Source of the DNA: Rubrivivax gelatinosus
Lineage (GTDB): Bacteria > Pseudomonadota > Gammaproteobacteria > Burkholderiales > Burkholderiaceae_C
DNA: 63,872 bases
Direction of reading: 5' to 3'
Assembly: GCF_016583785.1 (NCBI RefSeq)
Contig: NZ_NRRU01000014.1
Location: 1-63,872 of the forward strand
Below the pieces are notes generated by a model. It did not search any database. It saw only the letters and a list, made by a program, of their open reading frames with translations, and had not been told where the DNA came from. Both the position numbers and the translations under genes were made by a program. Of this stretch, positions 27,324 to 36,916 are shown one piece after another. The first letter of the stretch is position 1, and every line of letters begins with the position of its first letter.

Positions 27324-28454
27324 ATGGACGCCGCGCCGCTCGTCGACCTCGCGCCGCTGGCCCGGCTGCTGGCGCTGGCTGCGCTGCTGGCGGCGGCGCC
27401 GCTGGCCTGGCTCTGGCTGCGCCAGCGTGGCGCCGACCGGCGCACGCGCATGGCGGCGCTGGCCACGCTGACGCTGTTCCTGACTTTCGACCTCGTCGTC
27501 TTCGGTGCCTTCACGCGGCTGTCGGACTCGGGCCTGGGCTGCCCCGACTGGCCCGGTTGTTACGGCCACGCCAGCCCGGTCGGCGCCGCCGCGCACATCG
27601 CCGCGGCCGAGGCGGCGCAGCCGGGAGGGCCGGTCAGCTGGTCCAAGGCCTGGATCGAGATGATCCACCGCTACCTGGCGATGGTGGTCGGCGCACTGGT
27701 GCTGGTGCTGGCCGCGGCCGGCGTCGCCGAACGCCGCCGGCTGCCGCACGCCGCAGGCTGGGCCGTCGCGACGCTCGCCTGGGTGCTGCTGCAGGGGCTG
27801 CTGGGCAAGTACACGGTCACCTGGAAGCTGTTCCCGGCAGTCGTCACGCTGCACCTGCTGGGCGGGCTGGTGCTGCTGGCGCTGCTGGTGTGGCAGCGCG
27901 AGTCGCTGCGTGGTGCCCGCCTGGACGCGCCGCCGGCGCTGCGCCGGCTGGCGGTGGCGGCGACGCTGCTGCTCACGCTGCAGATCGCGCTCGGCGGCTG
28001 GGTCAGCACCAATTACGCGGTGCTGGCCTGCAGCGGTTTCCCGCTCTGCAACGGCCAGGCCTGGCCGGCGATGGACCCGGGCGCCGGTTTCAGCCTCTGG
28101 CGTGAACTCGGCCACGACGCCGACGGCGGCCTGTTGCCCGTCGAAGCGCTGGTCGCGATCCACATGGCGCACCGGCTGTTCGCCGTGATTGCCGGCGCTG
28201 CACTCGCGCTGCTGGCCTGGCGGCTGCTGCGCACGCCGGCTTGCGCACGTTTCGGCCTGGGGCTGGCGCTGCTGCTGGTGGCGCAGCTCGCCAGCGGCCT
28301 GTCCAACGTCGTGCTCGGCTGGCCGCTGCCGGCGGCGCTGGCGCATTCGGCCGGCGCCGCGGCCCTGGTGCTGCTGCTGGCCACGCTGCTGGCGCGCAGC
28401 GCGCCGCTGCCCGCGGCACGCGCCGTGCCCCGGCCCGATCCCGTCACCGCCTGA
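27324..28454 (+). CDS. ctaA: Heme A synthase
   Basis: 376-aa membrane enzyme (about 8 helices) oxidising heme O to heme A. Conserved: [23 protein letters not shown] (first half; Cys pair), [12 protein letters not shown] with ligand His, [15 protein letters not shown], and the second-half [10 protein letters not shown]. Starts 2 nt after the SCO-like gene and is followed by ctaB. Confidence 0.95.
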   Translation: MDAAPLVDLAPLARLLALAALLAAAPLAWLWLRQRGADRRTRMAALATLTLFLTFDLVVFGAFTRLSDSGLGCPDWPGCYGHASPVGAAAHIAAAEAAQPGGPVSWSKAWIEMIHRYLAMVVGALVLVLAAAGVAERRRLPHAAGWAVATLAWVLLQGLLGKYTVTWKLFPAVVTLHLLGGLVLLALLVWQRESLRGARLDAPPALRRLAVAATLLLTLQIALGGWVSTNYAVLACSGFPLCNGQAWPAMDPGAGFSLWRELGHDADGGLLPVEALVAIHMAHRLFAVIAGAALALLAWRLLRTPACARFGLGLALLLVAQLASGLSNVVLGWPLPAALAHSAGAAALVLLLATLLARSAPLPAARAVPRPDPVTA

Positions 28455-28474
28455 ACCGCCGCAAAGGACGCCCC

Positions 28475-29392
28475 ATGGCCTGGACTGCCACCGCCGCGCT
28501 GCACCTGCCGTCCAAGTGGGCCCAGTTCCACCAGCTGACCAAGCCGCGTGTCGTGCAGCTGATCGTGTTCTGCGCGCTGATCGGCATGCTGCTGGCGCAG
28601 CCCGGGCTGCCCGACCTGGGGCGTGTGCTCGCGGCCACGGTCGGCATCTGGCTCGTCGCCAGCGCCGCAGCGGTTTTCAACTGCCTGGTCGAGCGCGGCC
28701 TGGACAGCCGCATGGCGCGCACCGCCTGGCGGCCGAGCGCACGCGGCGAGCTCGGCGCCGGCGAGACGCTGGTCTTCGCCGTCGTGCTCTGCACGCTCGG
28801 CTGCAGCGTGCTGCTGGCCTTGGTGAACCTGCTGACCGCCGTGCTGACGCTGGCCACCTTCGTCGGCTACGCCATCGTCTACACCGTGCTGCTGAAGCCG
28901 CGCACGCCGCAGAACATCGTCATCGGCGGCGCCTCGGGCGCGATGCCGCCGGTGCTGGGCTGGGCGGCGATGACCGGCGACGTCGGCCTGCCGGCGCTGA
29001 CGCTGTTCCTGATCATCTTCCTGTGGACGCCGCCGCACTTCTGGGCGCTGGCGCTGTACCGGGTCGAGGACTACCGCCGCGCCGGGCTGCCGATGCTGCC
29101 GATCACGCACGGCAGCGAGTTCACGCGGCTGCAGGTGCTGCTCTATACGATCGTGCTGTTCGCTGCGACGCTGCTACCCTTCACGTCCCGGACGAGCGGC
29201 GGGATCTATCTCGTGGCGGCGGTCGTGCTGGGCTGGCGCTTCATCGTGCTGGCCTGGCGGCTGTGGCGCGACTACAGCGACGCGCTGGCGCGGCAGACCT
29301 TCCGCTTCTCGATCTGGCACCTGTCGCTGCTGTTCGCGGCTCTGCTGCTCGACCACTACCTCTGGCCATGGCTGTCTTCACCCGTCGTCTGA
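28475..29392 (+). CDS. ctaB: Protoheme IX farnesyltransferase (heme O synthase)
   Basis: 305-aa UbiA-family prenyltransferase adding a farnesyl group to heme B. Conserved: [32 protein letters not shown] (first Asp-rich site), [17 protein letters not shown], and [21 protein letters not shown] precedes ATG 28475. The C-terminus overlaps the start of sco by 25 nt. Confidence 0.95.
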   Translation: MAWTATAALHLPSKWAQFHQLTKPRVVQLIVFCALIGMLLAQPGLPDLGRVLAATVGIWLVASAAAVFNCLVERGLDSRMARTAWRPSARGELGAGETLVFAVVLCTLGCSVLLALVNLLTAVLTLATFVGYAIVYTVLLKPRTPQNIVIGGASGAMPPVLGWAAMTGDVGLPALTLFLIIFLWTPPHFWALALYRVEDYRRAGLPMLPITHGSEFTRLQVLLYTIVLFAATLLPFTSRTSGGIYLVAAVVLGWRFIVLAWRLWRDYSDALARQTFRFSIWHLSLLFAALLLDHYLWPWLSSPVV

Positions 29393-29988
29393 TGCTCGCC
29401 GCGCTCGCGGCCTCCTCCCTGGCCGCCTGCGAACGCGGCGGCGGCAGCGGCGCCCCCGCCCGCGCTGCTTTCGAAGGCATAGACATCACCGGCGCCGACT
29501 ACGCGCGTGAACTCGAGCTGCCGGACGCCGACGGCCAGCCGCGCCACATCGCCGACTTCCGCGGCAAGGTCACGGTGGTCTTTTTCGGCTACACCCAGTG
29601 CCCCGACGTCTGCCCGACGACGATGGTCGAGCTCGCCGAGGTCAAGCGCCAGCTCGGGCCGGCCGGCGAGCGCGTGCAGGGCGTCTTCGTCAGCGTCGAC
29701 CCCGAGCGCGACACGCCCGAGCTGCTGAAGGCCTACGTCGCCAACTTCGACCCGAGCTTCGTCGCGCTGCGCGGCACGCCCGAGCAGGTGAAGACCGTGG
29801 CCAAGCAGTTCAAGGTCTTCTACAACAAGGTGCCGGGGCAGACGCCGACCAGCTACACCATCGACCACACCGCCGGCTCCTACGTCTTCGACGGCCAGGG
29901 CCGGGTGCGTTTGTTCACGCGCTACGGCGCCGGCATCGACAAGCTCAAACACGACCTGCAGATCCTGCTGGCCGAGCAGGCGGCTTAA
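29368..29988 (+). CDS. SCO1/SenC-family copper chaperone lipoprotein
   Basis: 206 aa. Lipoprotein-type signal with lipobox LAAC (Cys21). Thioredoxin-like domain with the copper motif [10 protein letters not shown] (C78, C82) and ligand H167 in TIDHTAG, so all three Cu ligands are present. Delivers copper to CuA of subunit II or keeps its thiols reduced. Last gene of the cox operon. Confidence 0.95.
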   Translation: MAVFTRRLMLAALAASSLAACERGGGSGAPARAAFEGIDITGADYARELELPDADGQPRHIADFRGKVTVVFFGYTQCPDVCPTTMVELAEVKRQLGPAGERVQGVFVSVDPERDTPELLKAYVANFDPSFVALRGTPEQVKTVAKQFKVFYNKVPGQTPTSYTIDHTAGSYVFDGQGRVRLFTRYGAGIDKLKHDLQILLAEQAA

Positions 29989-30016
29989 AAAACGAAACGG
30001 CCGCCCGAAGGCGGCC
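29987..30016 (-). terminator. Rho-independent terminator of rpoH
   Basis: Hairpin GGCCGCC-CGAA-GGCGGCC (29999-30016) followed on the minus strand by GTTTCGTTTTTT. A strong U-tract in the rpoH direction; on the plus strand it may also slow readthrough from the cox operon. Confidence 0.8.
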
Positions 30017-30038
30017 GGTCGTCAGCGGCGGGCGGCGC

Positions 30039-30959
30039 TCAGGCCGTGGTCTCGAGTGCCTTGCGCATCTTCTTCATCGCCGCGACCTCGATCTGGCGGA
30101 TGCGTTCGGCACTGACGCCGTAGACGGCCGCCAGTTCGTGCAGCGTCATGCCGCCGGAGGAGTCGTCGTTGACCTTGAGCCAGCGCTCCTCGACGATGCG
30201 GCGGCTGCGTTCGTCCAGCACCGCCAGCGCCTGGCTGATGCCGTCGCTGGAGAGCCAGTCGCGGTGCCGGGCCTCGATGCGGCGCGTCGGCTCGTTGGTT
30301 TCGTCGGCGAGGTAGGCGATGGGCGCGAAAGCTTCTTCGCCGTCGTCGGTCTGCGGCTCGAGCGCGACGTCGCCGCCGGACAGCCGGGTCTCCATCTCGA
30401 CGACTTCGTCGGGCTTGACGTTGAGCTCGCGCGCGACGGTCTCGACCTCGGCCGGCGTCAGCGTGTTGCGGTGCAGGTCGGCCTCGGCGGCTTCGCTCTT
30501 CAGGCCCTGCTTCATCGAGCGCAGGTTGAAGAACAGCTTGCGCTGGGACTTGGTCGTCGCGACCTTGACCATGCGCCAGTTCTTCAGGATGTACTCGTGG
30601 ATCTCGGCCTTGATCCAGTGCAGCGCGTAGCTGACCAGGCGCACGCCTTGTTCGGGGTCGAAACGTTTGACGGCCTTCATCAGGCCGACGTTGCCTTCCT
30701 GGATCAGGTCGCCTTGCGGCAGGCCGTAACCCAGGTACTGGCGCGACACCGATACGACCAGGCGCAGGTGCGACAGCACCAGGCGGCCGGCGGCTTCGAG
30801 GTCGCCGTCGTCGCGCAGGCGTTTGCCCAGCGCCACTTCTTCCTGGGCGCTCAGCATCGGCAGGCGGTTCACGGCCGTGATGTAGGCGTCCAGGTTGCCG
30901 ATCGACGGTACCAGGGCCCACGGGTCGCGGACGGTCAATGCGGTAGTGGCAGCGTTCAT
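30039..30959 (-). CDS. rpoH: RNA polymerase heat-shock sigma factor sigma-32
   Basis: 306 aa. Region 2 contains QEGNVGLMKAVKRFDPEQGVRL and SYALHWIKAEIHEYIL; right after it is the RpoH box QRKLFFNLR, which separates sigma-32 from other sigma-70 members. Region 4 ends with the helix-turn-helix TLHELAAVYGVSAERIRQIE. It directs transcription of chaperone and protease genes. The upstream CIRCE element indicates HrcA repression, and a terminator follows. Confidence 0.97.
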   Translation of the reverse strand: MNAATTALTVRDPWALVPSIGNLDAYITAVNRLPMLSAQEEVALGKRLRDDGDLEAAGRLVLSHLRLVVSVSRQYLGYGLPQGDLIQEGNVGLMKAVKRFDPEQGVRLVSYALHWIKAEIHEYILKNWRMVKVATTKSQRKLFFNLRSMKQGLKSEAAEADLHRNTLTPAEVETVARELNVKPDEVVEMETRLSGGDVALEPQTDDGEEAFAPIAYLADETNEPTRRIEARHRDWLSSDGISQALAVLDERSRRIVEERWLKVNDDSSGGMTLHELAAVYGVSAERIRQIEVAAMKKMRKALETTA

Positions 30960-31003
30960 GTTCGCTTGGGAGTCCTGTCAGGCGTCTCGAGTTCCGTTGC
31001 ATA

Positions 31004-31030
31004 TTAGCACTCGATCCGGAGGAGTGCTAA
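31004..31030 (-). promoter_or_regulatory. CIRCE element (HrcA operator) upstream of rpoH
   Basis: TTAGCACTC-N9-GAGTGCTAA, a perfect match to the CIRCE consensus, 45-71 nt before the rpoH ATG. On the minus strand TAATAT overlaps its rpoH-proximal end and could be the -10 box. HrcA binding would shut off rpoH at normal temperature. Betaproteobacterial rpoH genes with CIRCE have been noted in comparative studies. The stretch 31031-31114 shows nothing else clear. Confidence 0.92.
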
Positions 31031-31114
31031 AGCCCGCTTGAAGGTGAATGTGTGCACGCGCTCACACGCCGTTCGGTTCATTTTCTAGAGCCTGCGCCAT
31101 CGGCGGGCAGCTGT

Positions 31115-31759
31115 TCAAGTGCCGCTGGCCAGGGCGCGCCACGAACCCGGCGGCGCTTCGGGGCGGGCCGCTGCCGGCCGGCGTCCCCAGAGGTTCGGAA
31201 TCCAGGCGTTGGCATAACTGAACACATGGGTGTGTTCGCCGCCTTGTTCGTCGAAGCTGGGCGACTGCAGTCCGCCCAGGACGCCGCCGTAGACATGGAT
31301 GCCGATGCCGGGATCCTGCGCGCCCGGGTTGTCGATCTGGAACAGCGGCAGGTCATCCGGCGGCGGCTGCACCACGCTGCCGGGACGCAGCCGCAGCGCC
31401 TGGGCGGCGGCAACCGGGCGGCCGTCTTCCCGGCGCCCGTGCAGGCGCAGCAGGTGTTCGCCGCGCAGCTGGCCGAACAGGCTCCAGACGCCGGTGTCGT
31501 GTGTCGGTGAGCGGAAACCCGGTTCGGTCACGTAGCTGACCACCGAGAAGCGGTCGACCGGGTCGGCATAAAGCAGGTAGGTGCTGCTGCCGCGGCGCGG
31601 GTGCGCCAGTTCCTCCGGCAACCAGTCGTCGCTGCTGAGCAGCGTGCGCAGCTGCCAGGCCAGCAGTTGCAGCGGAGGGGCCGTGTGGCCGCCGACATTG
31701 ACCGCCAGACTGGCAGCCTGCACGAAGCGGCGCAGAGGTTCTAGGCTCACGACAAGCAT
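31115..31759 (-). CDS. Cysteine dioxygenase-like cupin with altered metal motif
   Basis: 214 aa, no signal peptide. Residues 60-160 resemble cysteine/3-mercaptopropionate dioxygenases: FSVVSYV, then PTHDTGVWSLFGQLRGEHL, and IHVYGGVLGG. Active members have HxH in the first motif and a third His in the second. Here the first reads H87-D-T89, so one of three iron ligands is Thr; H155 remains. Either the metal site is remodelled or the protein is non-catalytic. It is divergent from a GbsR/MarR-type regulator, with matching palindromes near both genes, so it is probably regulated by it. Substrate unknown. ATG 31759 chosen; GTG 31750 is possible. Confidence 0.75.
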   Translation of the reverse strand: MLVVSLEPLRRFVQAASLAVNVGGHTAPPLQLLAWQLRTLLSSDDWLPEELAHPRRGSSTYLLYADPVDRFSVVSYVTEPGFRSPTHDTGVWSLFGQLRGEHLLRLHGRREDGRPVAAAQALRLRPGSVVQPPPDDLPLFQIDNPGAQDPGIGIHVYGGVLGGLQSPSFDEQGGEHTHVFSYANAWIPNLWGRRPAAARPEAPPGSWRALASGT

Positions 31760-31828
31760 GTCCCATGCATCCGACCAGGCCCGCGGCGCCGCCGCTGGTG
31801 CCAGAACGTCCGAGATGCGGGGCGGATC

Positions 31829-31855
31829 GTTCAGACTGTTCAGTCTAGGCTGAAC
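31829..31855 (-). promoter_or_regulatory. Operator-like palindrome, cupin-proximal copy
   Basis: GTTCAG-TCTAGG-CTGAAC (31838-31855), a perfect 6-6-6 inverted repeat, with an extra GTTCAG at 31829-31834. Its complement contains CTAGACTGAAC, identical to the regulator-proximal copy. It lies 70-96 nt upstream of the cupin start. The 262-nt gap between the genes holds these two sites and no other feature I can identify. Confidence 0.55.
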
Positions 31856-31948
31856 AAACCGGCTTCACAAGCGCGTACGCCAAGCCACTGCCTCTGGTGC
31901 TGGCTTGGTTGACGCCACCGGTACAGGCTGTTGTGACGGGTTGTCGTT

Positions 31949-31964
31949 CGTTCTAGACTGAACG
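31949..31964 (+). promoter_or_regulatory. Operator-like palindrome, regulator-proximal copy
   Basis: CGTTC-TAGACT-GAACG, sharing the 11-nt CTAGACTGAAC with the other site but in opposite orientation. It is 58-73 nt before the regulator ATG, a fitting place for autoregulation. Confidence 0.55.
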
Positions 31965-32021
31965 TGACCGCGGCTTCGCGCTGCACGTTTCCGTCACGCC
32001 AACCCGGTTCTCCCCGACCCC

Positions 32022-32477
32022 ATGTCCGAAAACGACGCGGCCATCGAGCGCTTCATCGAAACTCACGGTCTGCTGGCGGAGTCCGACGGGTTGCCGCGCA
32101 TCCTCGGCCGCATGGCCGCGATCTTCATGCTCGAACCGGGGCCGTTCAGCTTCTCCGAGATCGGCGAGCGGCTGCAGATCAGCCGCGCCAGCGTCAGCAC
32201 GACGACGCGCCTTCTGGAGAACCTCGGCGTGCTCGAGCGCATCGCCCGGCCTGGCGACCGCCAGGCCTATTTCCGCCTCGTCGAGAACCCGGTGCAGGTG
32301 TTCACTCAGCGCCGCATCGCCCGCCAGCAGCGCTGCGTCGAAGCCGTCGACGACCTGCTGACCAAGGCCGTGCTCGACACCGAGGCCCGGGCCCGGCTCG
32401 AAGAGATCCGCGGCCACCACATCGAGATGCTGGCGGCGAGCCAGGCGACGCTGGACCGACGCCGGTCCGTCGCCTGA
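32022..32477 (+). CDS. GbsR/MarR-family transcriptional regulator
   Basis: 151 aa with a winged helix-turn-helix in residues 35-95 (FSFSEIGERLQISRASVSTTTRLLENLGVLERI), followed by a helical C-terminus likely for dimerisation. GbsR-type members of the MarR superfamily often control osmolyte or sulfur metabolism genes. Divergent to the cupin gene and flanked by paired palindromes, it is the obvious candidate to bind them. The ligand cannot be read from sequence. Confidence 0.85.
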   Translation: MSENDAAIERFIETHGLLAESDGLPRILGRMAAIFMLEPGPFSFSEIGERLQISRASVSTTTRLLENLGVLERIARPGDRQAYFRLVENPVQVFTQRRIARQQRCVEAVDDLLTKAVLDTEARARLEEIRGHHIEMLAASQATLDRRRSVA

Positions 32478-32497
32478 GGCGCGCCGGCACGCCTCAG
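32474..32497. terminator. Palindrome formed by two convergent stop codons
   Basis: CTGAGGCG-N8-CGCCTCAG, an 8-bp perfect stem whose arms contain the TGA of the regulator gene and the TGA (TCA on plus) of the hybrid kinase. Likely bidirectional end signal; no U-tract. Confidence 0.45.
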
Positions 32498-35400
32498 AGC
32501 AGGCCCCAGCGCGTCTCGTGCGCGGCCAGCGCCTCGTCGACGGTGCGCAGGAAGCGGCGCACGTCCAGCGGCTTGGTGATGTACTGGGCTGCACCCAGCG
32601 TCAGTGCTTCTTCCATGCGCGCGGTGGTCGCGTCGGCACTGACCACGATGACCGGGATGTCGGCGACGTCGCGGTCCTGCTTCAGGTGGCGCAGCAGCTC
32701 CAGGCCGCTGATGTCGGGCAGGTGCATGTCCAGCAGGATCAGGTGCGGCCGGCGCTGGCGCACCGCCGCCAGGCCGTCCAGGCCCATCATCGACACCTCG
32801 AGCGCGATCTGCGGCCGCTGCGCGAGCACGCCGCGCATGACCTCGACGTTGGTCTCGTTGTCCTCGATGTAGTGCACGCGCCGCTTGGCATAAGGCTCCA
32901 GCGGCGAGCTGATCGTCGAGGCCGGTGCCGTCGCCGCCAGTTCGGCGCGTGGCAGCGTCAGCGTGAAGACCGAGCCCTGGCCGGCGGTGCTGGCGCCTTC
33001 GAGCGTGCCGCCCATCAGCTCGGCCAGGCGGCGGCTGATCACCAGGCCGATGCCGGTGCCCTCGATGCCGCTCTGCTCGCGGCCGAGGCGGTTGTAGGGC
33101 TGGAACAGCCCGGCCACCTGCTCGGGCGTCATGCCCAGGCCGGTGTCGCGCACGCGCAGCAGCACCTGCTGTTCGCCGGCTGACGCCGACTCGACGACGA
33201 CGGTGCCGCCGGGCCGGTTGTACTTGACGGCGTTGGACAGCAGGTTGGTCAGCACCTGCTTGAAGCGGGTGTCGTCGGCGAGCACGGCCAGCGCCTCGGG
33301 CGCGATCTCGGCGTCCAGCGTGACGCCCATGCGCTCGGCCGCGGTGGCGACCATCTCGATGCTGGCGCCGACCGCGTTGCGCAGGTCCAGCGGCCTCAGG
33401 TCCAGCTGCACCGAGCCGGTCTCCAGCCGCGCCAGATCCAGCGTGTCGTTGATCATCGCCAGCAGGTGCCAGCCGGCACGCAGCATCTGCGTCGCCCATT
33501 CGCGCTGGTGCGGCGCCAGCGGTGGGTCGCGGTCCAGGCCGAGCAGCTGGGCGAAGCCGATCATCGCGTTCAGCGGCGTGCGCAGTTCGTGGCTCATGCG
33601 CGAGAGGAACTCGGTCTTGGCGCGGTTGGCGGCTTCGGCGCGGTGCAGTGCACGCTCCGACTCCTCCAGCCGGCGGTGCTCGGTGATGTCCTCGGCGACA
33701 CCCGCCAGCCGCCAGGGCTGGCCGGCGGCGTCGCGCAGCAGCGTGAACAGCGTGCGCGCGTGCAGCACCTGGCCGTCGGCGCGCAGCAGCCGGGTCTGGC
33801 GGCGCACGGTCTGCGCCTGGCCGGCACGCAGCTCCTCCAGCGCCTGGCGGTCGGCCGCCTGTTCGTCGGGGTGCGAGATGTCGCCCAGCGAGCACTGCAC
33901 CAGCTCCTCGGCGCTGCGGCCGAGCATCGAGCACAGGCGCGGGTTGGTCTCGACCAGGCGGCCGTCGAGGTCGATGAACATCACCCCGATCGGCACGTTG
34001 TCGAGAATGCCCCGCAGCCGGTCCTGGACCTCGCGCATCTCCTCTTCGGCGCGGCGGCGTTCGGCGATCTCGCGCCGCAGTTCGCCGGTGCGCTCCTCCA
34101 CCGCCAGGCCGATGCGGTGCGCGCGGCCGGTCACCGTCAGCAGCAGCGCACCCAGCACCGCTGCCGCGGCCAGGCCGGCGACCGAGAACACCCAGGCGTT
34201 GGTCTGCTGGCGCTCGCGCTCCCAGGGCAGCGTCGACGCCACGCGCAGCTCCAGCGTGCGCGTGGCCAGCGCCATGCGGTGGCGTGCGATCAGGCGCTGG
34301 GCCTTCTCGCTCTCGCAGCCGGCGGGCCCGGCCAGGCGCGCGCGCTCGACGCCGGGTTCGGTGTCGACCAGGCACCAGCTCAGGCCCCGGCCGTCGTTGC
34401 CGGGCAGGCCGGCGAGCAGGCGCTCGGCATGCACGGTGACGAAGAGCACGCCGGTGAACCGTTCGGCACGCTGCGCGGCGTTGGCCGGCGGCGCGCCGCG
34501 GTACAGCGGCAGGTAGAGCACGAAGCCGTTTTCGTCGGCTTCGGGATCCGACTGCGACAGCCGGAAGGCCGCCGTCGCCGTCGCCAGGCCGCTGCTGCGG
34601 GCGCGTTCGACAGCCGCCCGCGCCGCCGCCACCGACAGCACGTCGACGCCGAGCGCACGCTGGTTCTGCGCTCGCGGTGCGATCAGGTCGATCGCGAGCA
34701 CCTCGCCGGCGACCGGCGGGCCGCGCTCGTAGACCGTGTAGCCGGCTTCGCCGCCATCGCGCATGCGCGTCTCGAAGGCCGGCACATCGGCGCGCGCCAG
34801 CCGCGACGCGTGGCCGACGGCGCGCAGCTGCATCGGCTGCTCCAGCCACCAGCGTGCCGCCTGCTCCAGCGTCGCCGCGTCCATGCCGCCGGCGGCCTGA
34901 TAGGCGCCGGCTACGGCCTGCAGCGCCTGCATCGGTTCGTGCAGCCGGCTTTCGGTTTCGGCGGCCAGCGTCGCGCCGTCGCTCTTGAAGGCAGCGTGCA
35001 GCCGCTCCTGGTCCCAGCGCCCGACGACGAGCGTGGCACCGGCCAGCAGCAGCGTCGTCAGCAGCAGCGGCATCGCGACGGTGCGCCGGCGCGGGCGCCA
35101 GGCTTCGGCCGGCCGGCCGATGAGGGTGAGCACCAGCGGCGCACCGATCATCACGCCCAGCGTGTCGCCGACCCACCAGGTGAGCGCGGTCATCGGCGCC
35201 TGGGCGCTGCCGACCGCGCCGGTGGCCCAGAGCGCCGAGGTGGCGAGCGCGGGGTTCACCAGGCAGGCGAGCACACCGCCGTAGACGGCGGTGGCGGTGA
35301 CGTCGCGCGCGCTGTCCAGCACCAGCGGCTGCGGCACCCGGCGCCGCACCAGCGCCGCGCCGACGGCTGCCTGCAGCGCCGCGCCGATGCCGATCGCCAG

Positions 35401-35685
35401 CGGCGCGAGCTGCGCGGCGACGTCGGTCTGCCCGCGCGCCGCGCCGAGCACGACGTTGACGAGGAAGGCGCCGAAGAAGACGCCGGCCAGTGCCGGCCGG
35501 CCCCAGATCAGCGTGGCGACGAGCGCCAGACCGGCCGAGGGGTACAGCGGCGACGCGTAACCCGGCGGCACCGCCAGCAGCAGCGCCAGCCAGCCGATGG
35601 CCGCATACGCGAGCGCGGTGCCGGCGGCGATGCGCCAGGCGGGCAGGGCCGTGGTGTCGTTGGCGGGAGAGGGCACGAGGCCCAC
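32494..35685 (-). CDS. MASE1-CHASE-PAS hybrid sensor histidine kinase
   Basis: 1063-aa inner-membrane sensor. In order: MASE1-like multi-helix domain (about 15-200), CHASE extracellular sensor (about 235-430), transmembrane helix near 490-510, coiled coil, PAS (about 535-655), HisKA with H699 in SHELRTPLNAMIGF, HATPase (about 750-920, GIEGTGIGLVISRRL), and receiver (about 940-1055, YIEDNETN, LLDMHLPD, SADAT, KPLD). The receiver makes it a hybrid kinase; no Hpt or cognate regulator is adjacent. Starts at GTG 35685. CHASE often binds small ligands outside the cell; its ligand is unknown. Confidence 0.9.
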   Translation of the reverse strand: MGLVPSPANDTTALPAWRIAAGTALAYAAIGWLALLLAVPPGYASPLYPSAGLALVATLIWGRPALAGVFFGAFLVNVVLGAARGQTDVAAQLAPLAIGIGAALQAAVGAALVRRRVPQPLVLDSARDVTATAVYGGVLACLVNPALATSALWATGAVGSAQAPMTALTWWVGDTLGVMIGAPLVLTLIGRPAEAWRPRRRTVAMPLLLTTLLLAGATLVVGRWDQERLHAAFKSDGATLAAETESRLHEPMQALQAVAGAYQAAGGMDAATLEQAARWWLEQPMQLRAVGHASRLARADVPAFETRMRDGGEAGYTVYERGPPVAGEVLAIDLIAPRAQNQRALGVDVLSVAAARAAVERARSSGLATATAAFRLSQSDPEADENGFVLYLPLYRGAPPANAAQRAERFTGVLFVTVHAERLLAGLPGNDGRGLSWCLVDTEPGVERARLAGPAGCESEKAQRLIARHRMALATRTLELRVASTLPWERERQQTNAWVFSVAGLAAAAVLGALLLTVTGRAHRIGLAVEERTGELRREIAERRRAEEEMREVQDRLRGILDNVPIGVMFIDLDGRLVETNPRLCSMLGRSAEELVQCSLGDISHPDEQAADRQALEELRAGQAQTVRRQTRLLRADGQVLHARTLFTLLRDAAGQPWRLAGVAEDITEHRRLEESERALHRAEAANRAKTEFLSRMSHELRTPLNAMIGFAQLLGLDRDPPLAPHQREWATQMLRAGWHLLAMINDTLDLARLETGSVQLDLRPLDLRNAVGASIEMVATAAERMGVTLDAEIAPEALAVLADDTRFKQVLTNLLSNAVKYNRPGGTVVVESASAGEQQVLLRVRDTGLGMTPEQVAGLFQPYNRLGREQSGIEGTGIGLVISRRLAELMGGTLEGASTAGQGSVFTLTLPRAELAATAPASTISSPLEPYAKRRVHYIEDNETNVEVMRGVLAQRPQIALEVSMMGLDGLAAVRQRRPHLILLDMHLPDISGLELLRHLKQDRDVADIPVIVVSADATTARMEEALTLGAAQYITKPLDVRRFLRTVDEALAAHETRWGLL

Positions 35686-35733
35686 TCTACCGCCGTGCCA
35701 CCGGCCGCGCGCGTCAGCTTGGGGTCGTAGGGA

Positions 35734-36828
35734 TCAGACGTTGAACAGGAAGTTCAGCACATCGCCGTCGCGCACGACGTATTCCTTGCCTTCGGCGCGC
35801 ATCTTGCCGGCGTCCTTGGCGCCCTGTTCGCCGCGGTAGGCGATGAAGTCCTCGTAGGCGATGGTCTGGGCGCGGATGAAGCCACGTTCGAAGTCGGTGT
35901 GGATCACGCCGGCCGCCTGCGGCGCGGTGTCGCCGATGTGGATCGTCCAGGCGCGCACTTCCTTCACGCCGGCGGTGAAGTAGGTCTGCAGCCCGAGCAG
36001 CTTGAACGCGGCGCGGATCAGCCGGTTCAGCCCGGGTTCGTCCTGGCCCATCTCGGCCAGGAACAGCGCCCGGTCCTCGTCGCCCATGTCGGCGAGTTCG
36101 GCCTCGGTCTTGGCGCAGATCGCCACCACCGGCGCGTTCTGCTTCGCGGCGTACTCGCGCAGCCGGTCCAGGAAGGGGTTGTTCTCGAAGCCGGTCTCGC
36201 TGACGTTGCCGACGAACATCGCCGGCTTGGCCGTGATCAGGCACAGCGGCTTCAGGATGACGCGCTCTTCCTTGCTGAAGTCGATGCTGCGCACCGGCTG
36301 CGCCTGGTCCAGCGCCGCCTGGCACTTCTCCAGCACCTTCACCAGCGCCGCCGCTTCCTTGTCGTTGCCCGAACGCGCGGCCTTGACGTAGCGGTGCAGG
36401 CTTTTTTCCACCGTGCCCAGGTCGGCCAGGCAGAGTTCGGTCTGGATGACCTCGATGTCGGCGATCGGGTCGACGCGGCCGGCGACGTGGATGACGTTGT
36501 CGTCCTCGAAGCAGCGCACGACGTTGACGATGGCGTCGGTCTCGCGGATGTGGCTCAGGAACTGGTTGCCCAGGCCTTCGCCCTTGCTCGCGCCGGCCAC
36601 CAGGCCGGCGATGTCGACGAACTCGACGATCGCCGGCACCACACGTTCGGGCTGCACGATCTCGGAGAGCTTGGCCAGCCGCGGATCCGGCAGCTCGACG
36701 ACGCCGACGTTGGGCTCGATCGTGCAGAACGGGTAGTTCTCGGCGGCGATGCCGGCCTTGGTGAGGGCGTTGAAGAGGGTGGACTTGCCGACGTTGGGCA
36801 GGCCCACGATGCCGCACTGGAGGCTCAT
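35734..36828 (-). CDS. ychF: Redox-responsive ATPase YchF (Obg family)
   Basis: 364-aa ribosome-associated P-loop ATPase. G1 [14 protein letters not shown], switch regions [10 protein letters not shown] and [22 protein letters not shown], ATPase-type G4 variant, coiled-coil arm, and C-terminal TGS domain ([20 protein letters not shown] to the end). Linked in E. coli to translation and oxidative stress. Divergence from pth, its usual neighbour, is notable: pth is not here. Confidence 0.97.
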   Translation of the reverse strand: MSLQCGIVGLPNVGKSTLFNALTKAGIAAENYPFCTIEPNVGVVELPDPRLAKLSEIVQPERVVPAIVEFVDIAGLVAGASKGEGLGNQFLSHIRETDAIVNVVRCFEDDNVIHVAGRVDPIADIEVIQTELCLADLGTVEKSLHRYVKAARSGNDKEAAALVKVLEKCQAALDQAQPVRSIDFSKEERVILKPLCLITAKPAMFVGNVSETGFENNPFLDRLREYAAKQNAPVVAICAKTEAELADMGDEDRALFLAEMGQDEPGLNRLIRAAFKLLGLQTYFTAGVKEVRAWTIHIGDTAPQAAGVIHTDFERGFIRAQTIAYEDFIAYRGEQGAKDAGKMRAEGKEYVVRDGDVLNFLFNV

Positions 36829-36916
36829 GGAAGGGCTTTCGAGAAAGAGAGCGTTCGTCGGGGCGCAGCCAGCGACCGGCGGCGCGAAGGCGGCGATTTT
36901 CCTACAGCCGCGGGAA

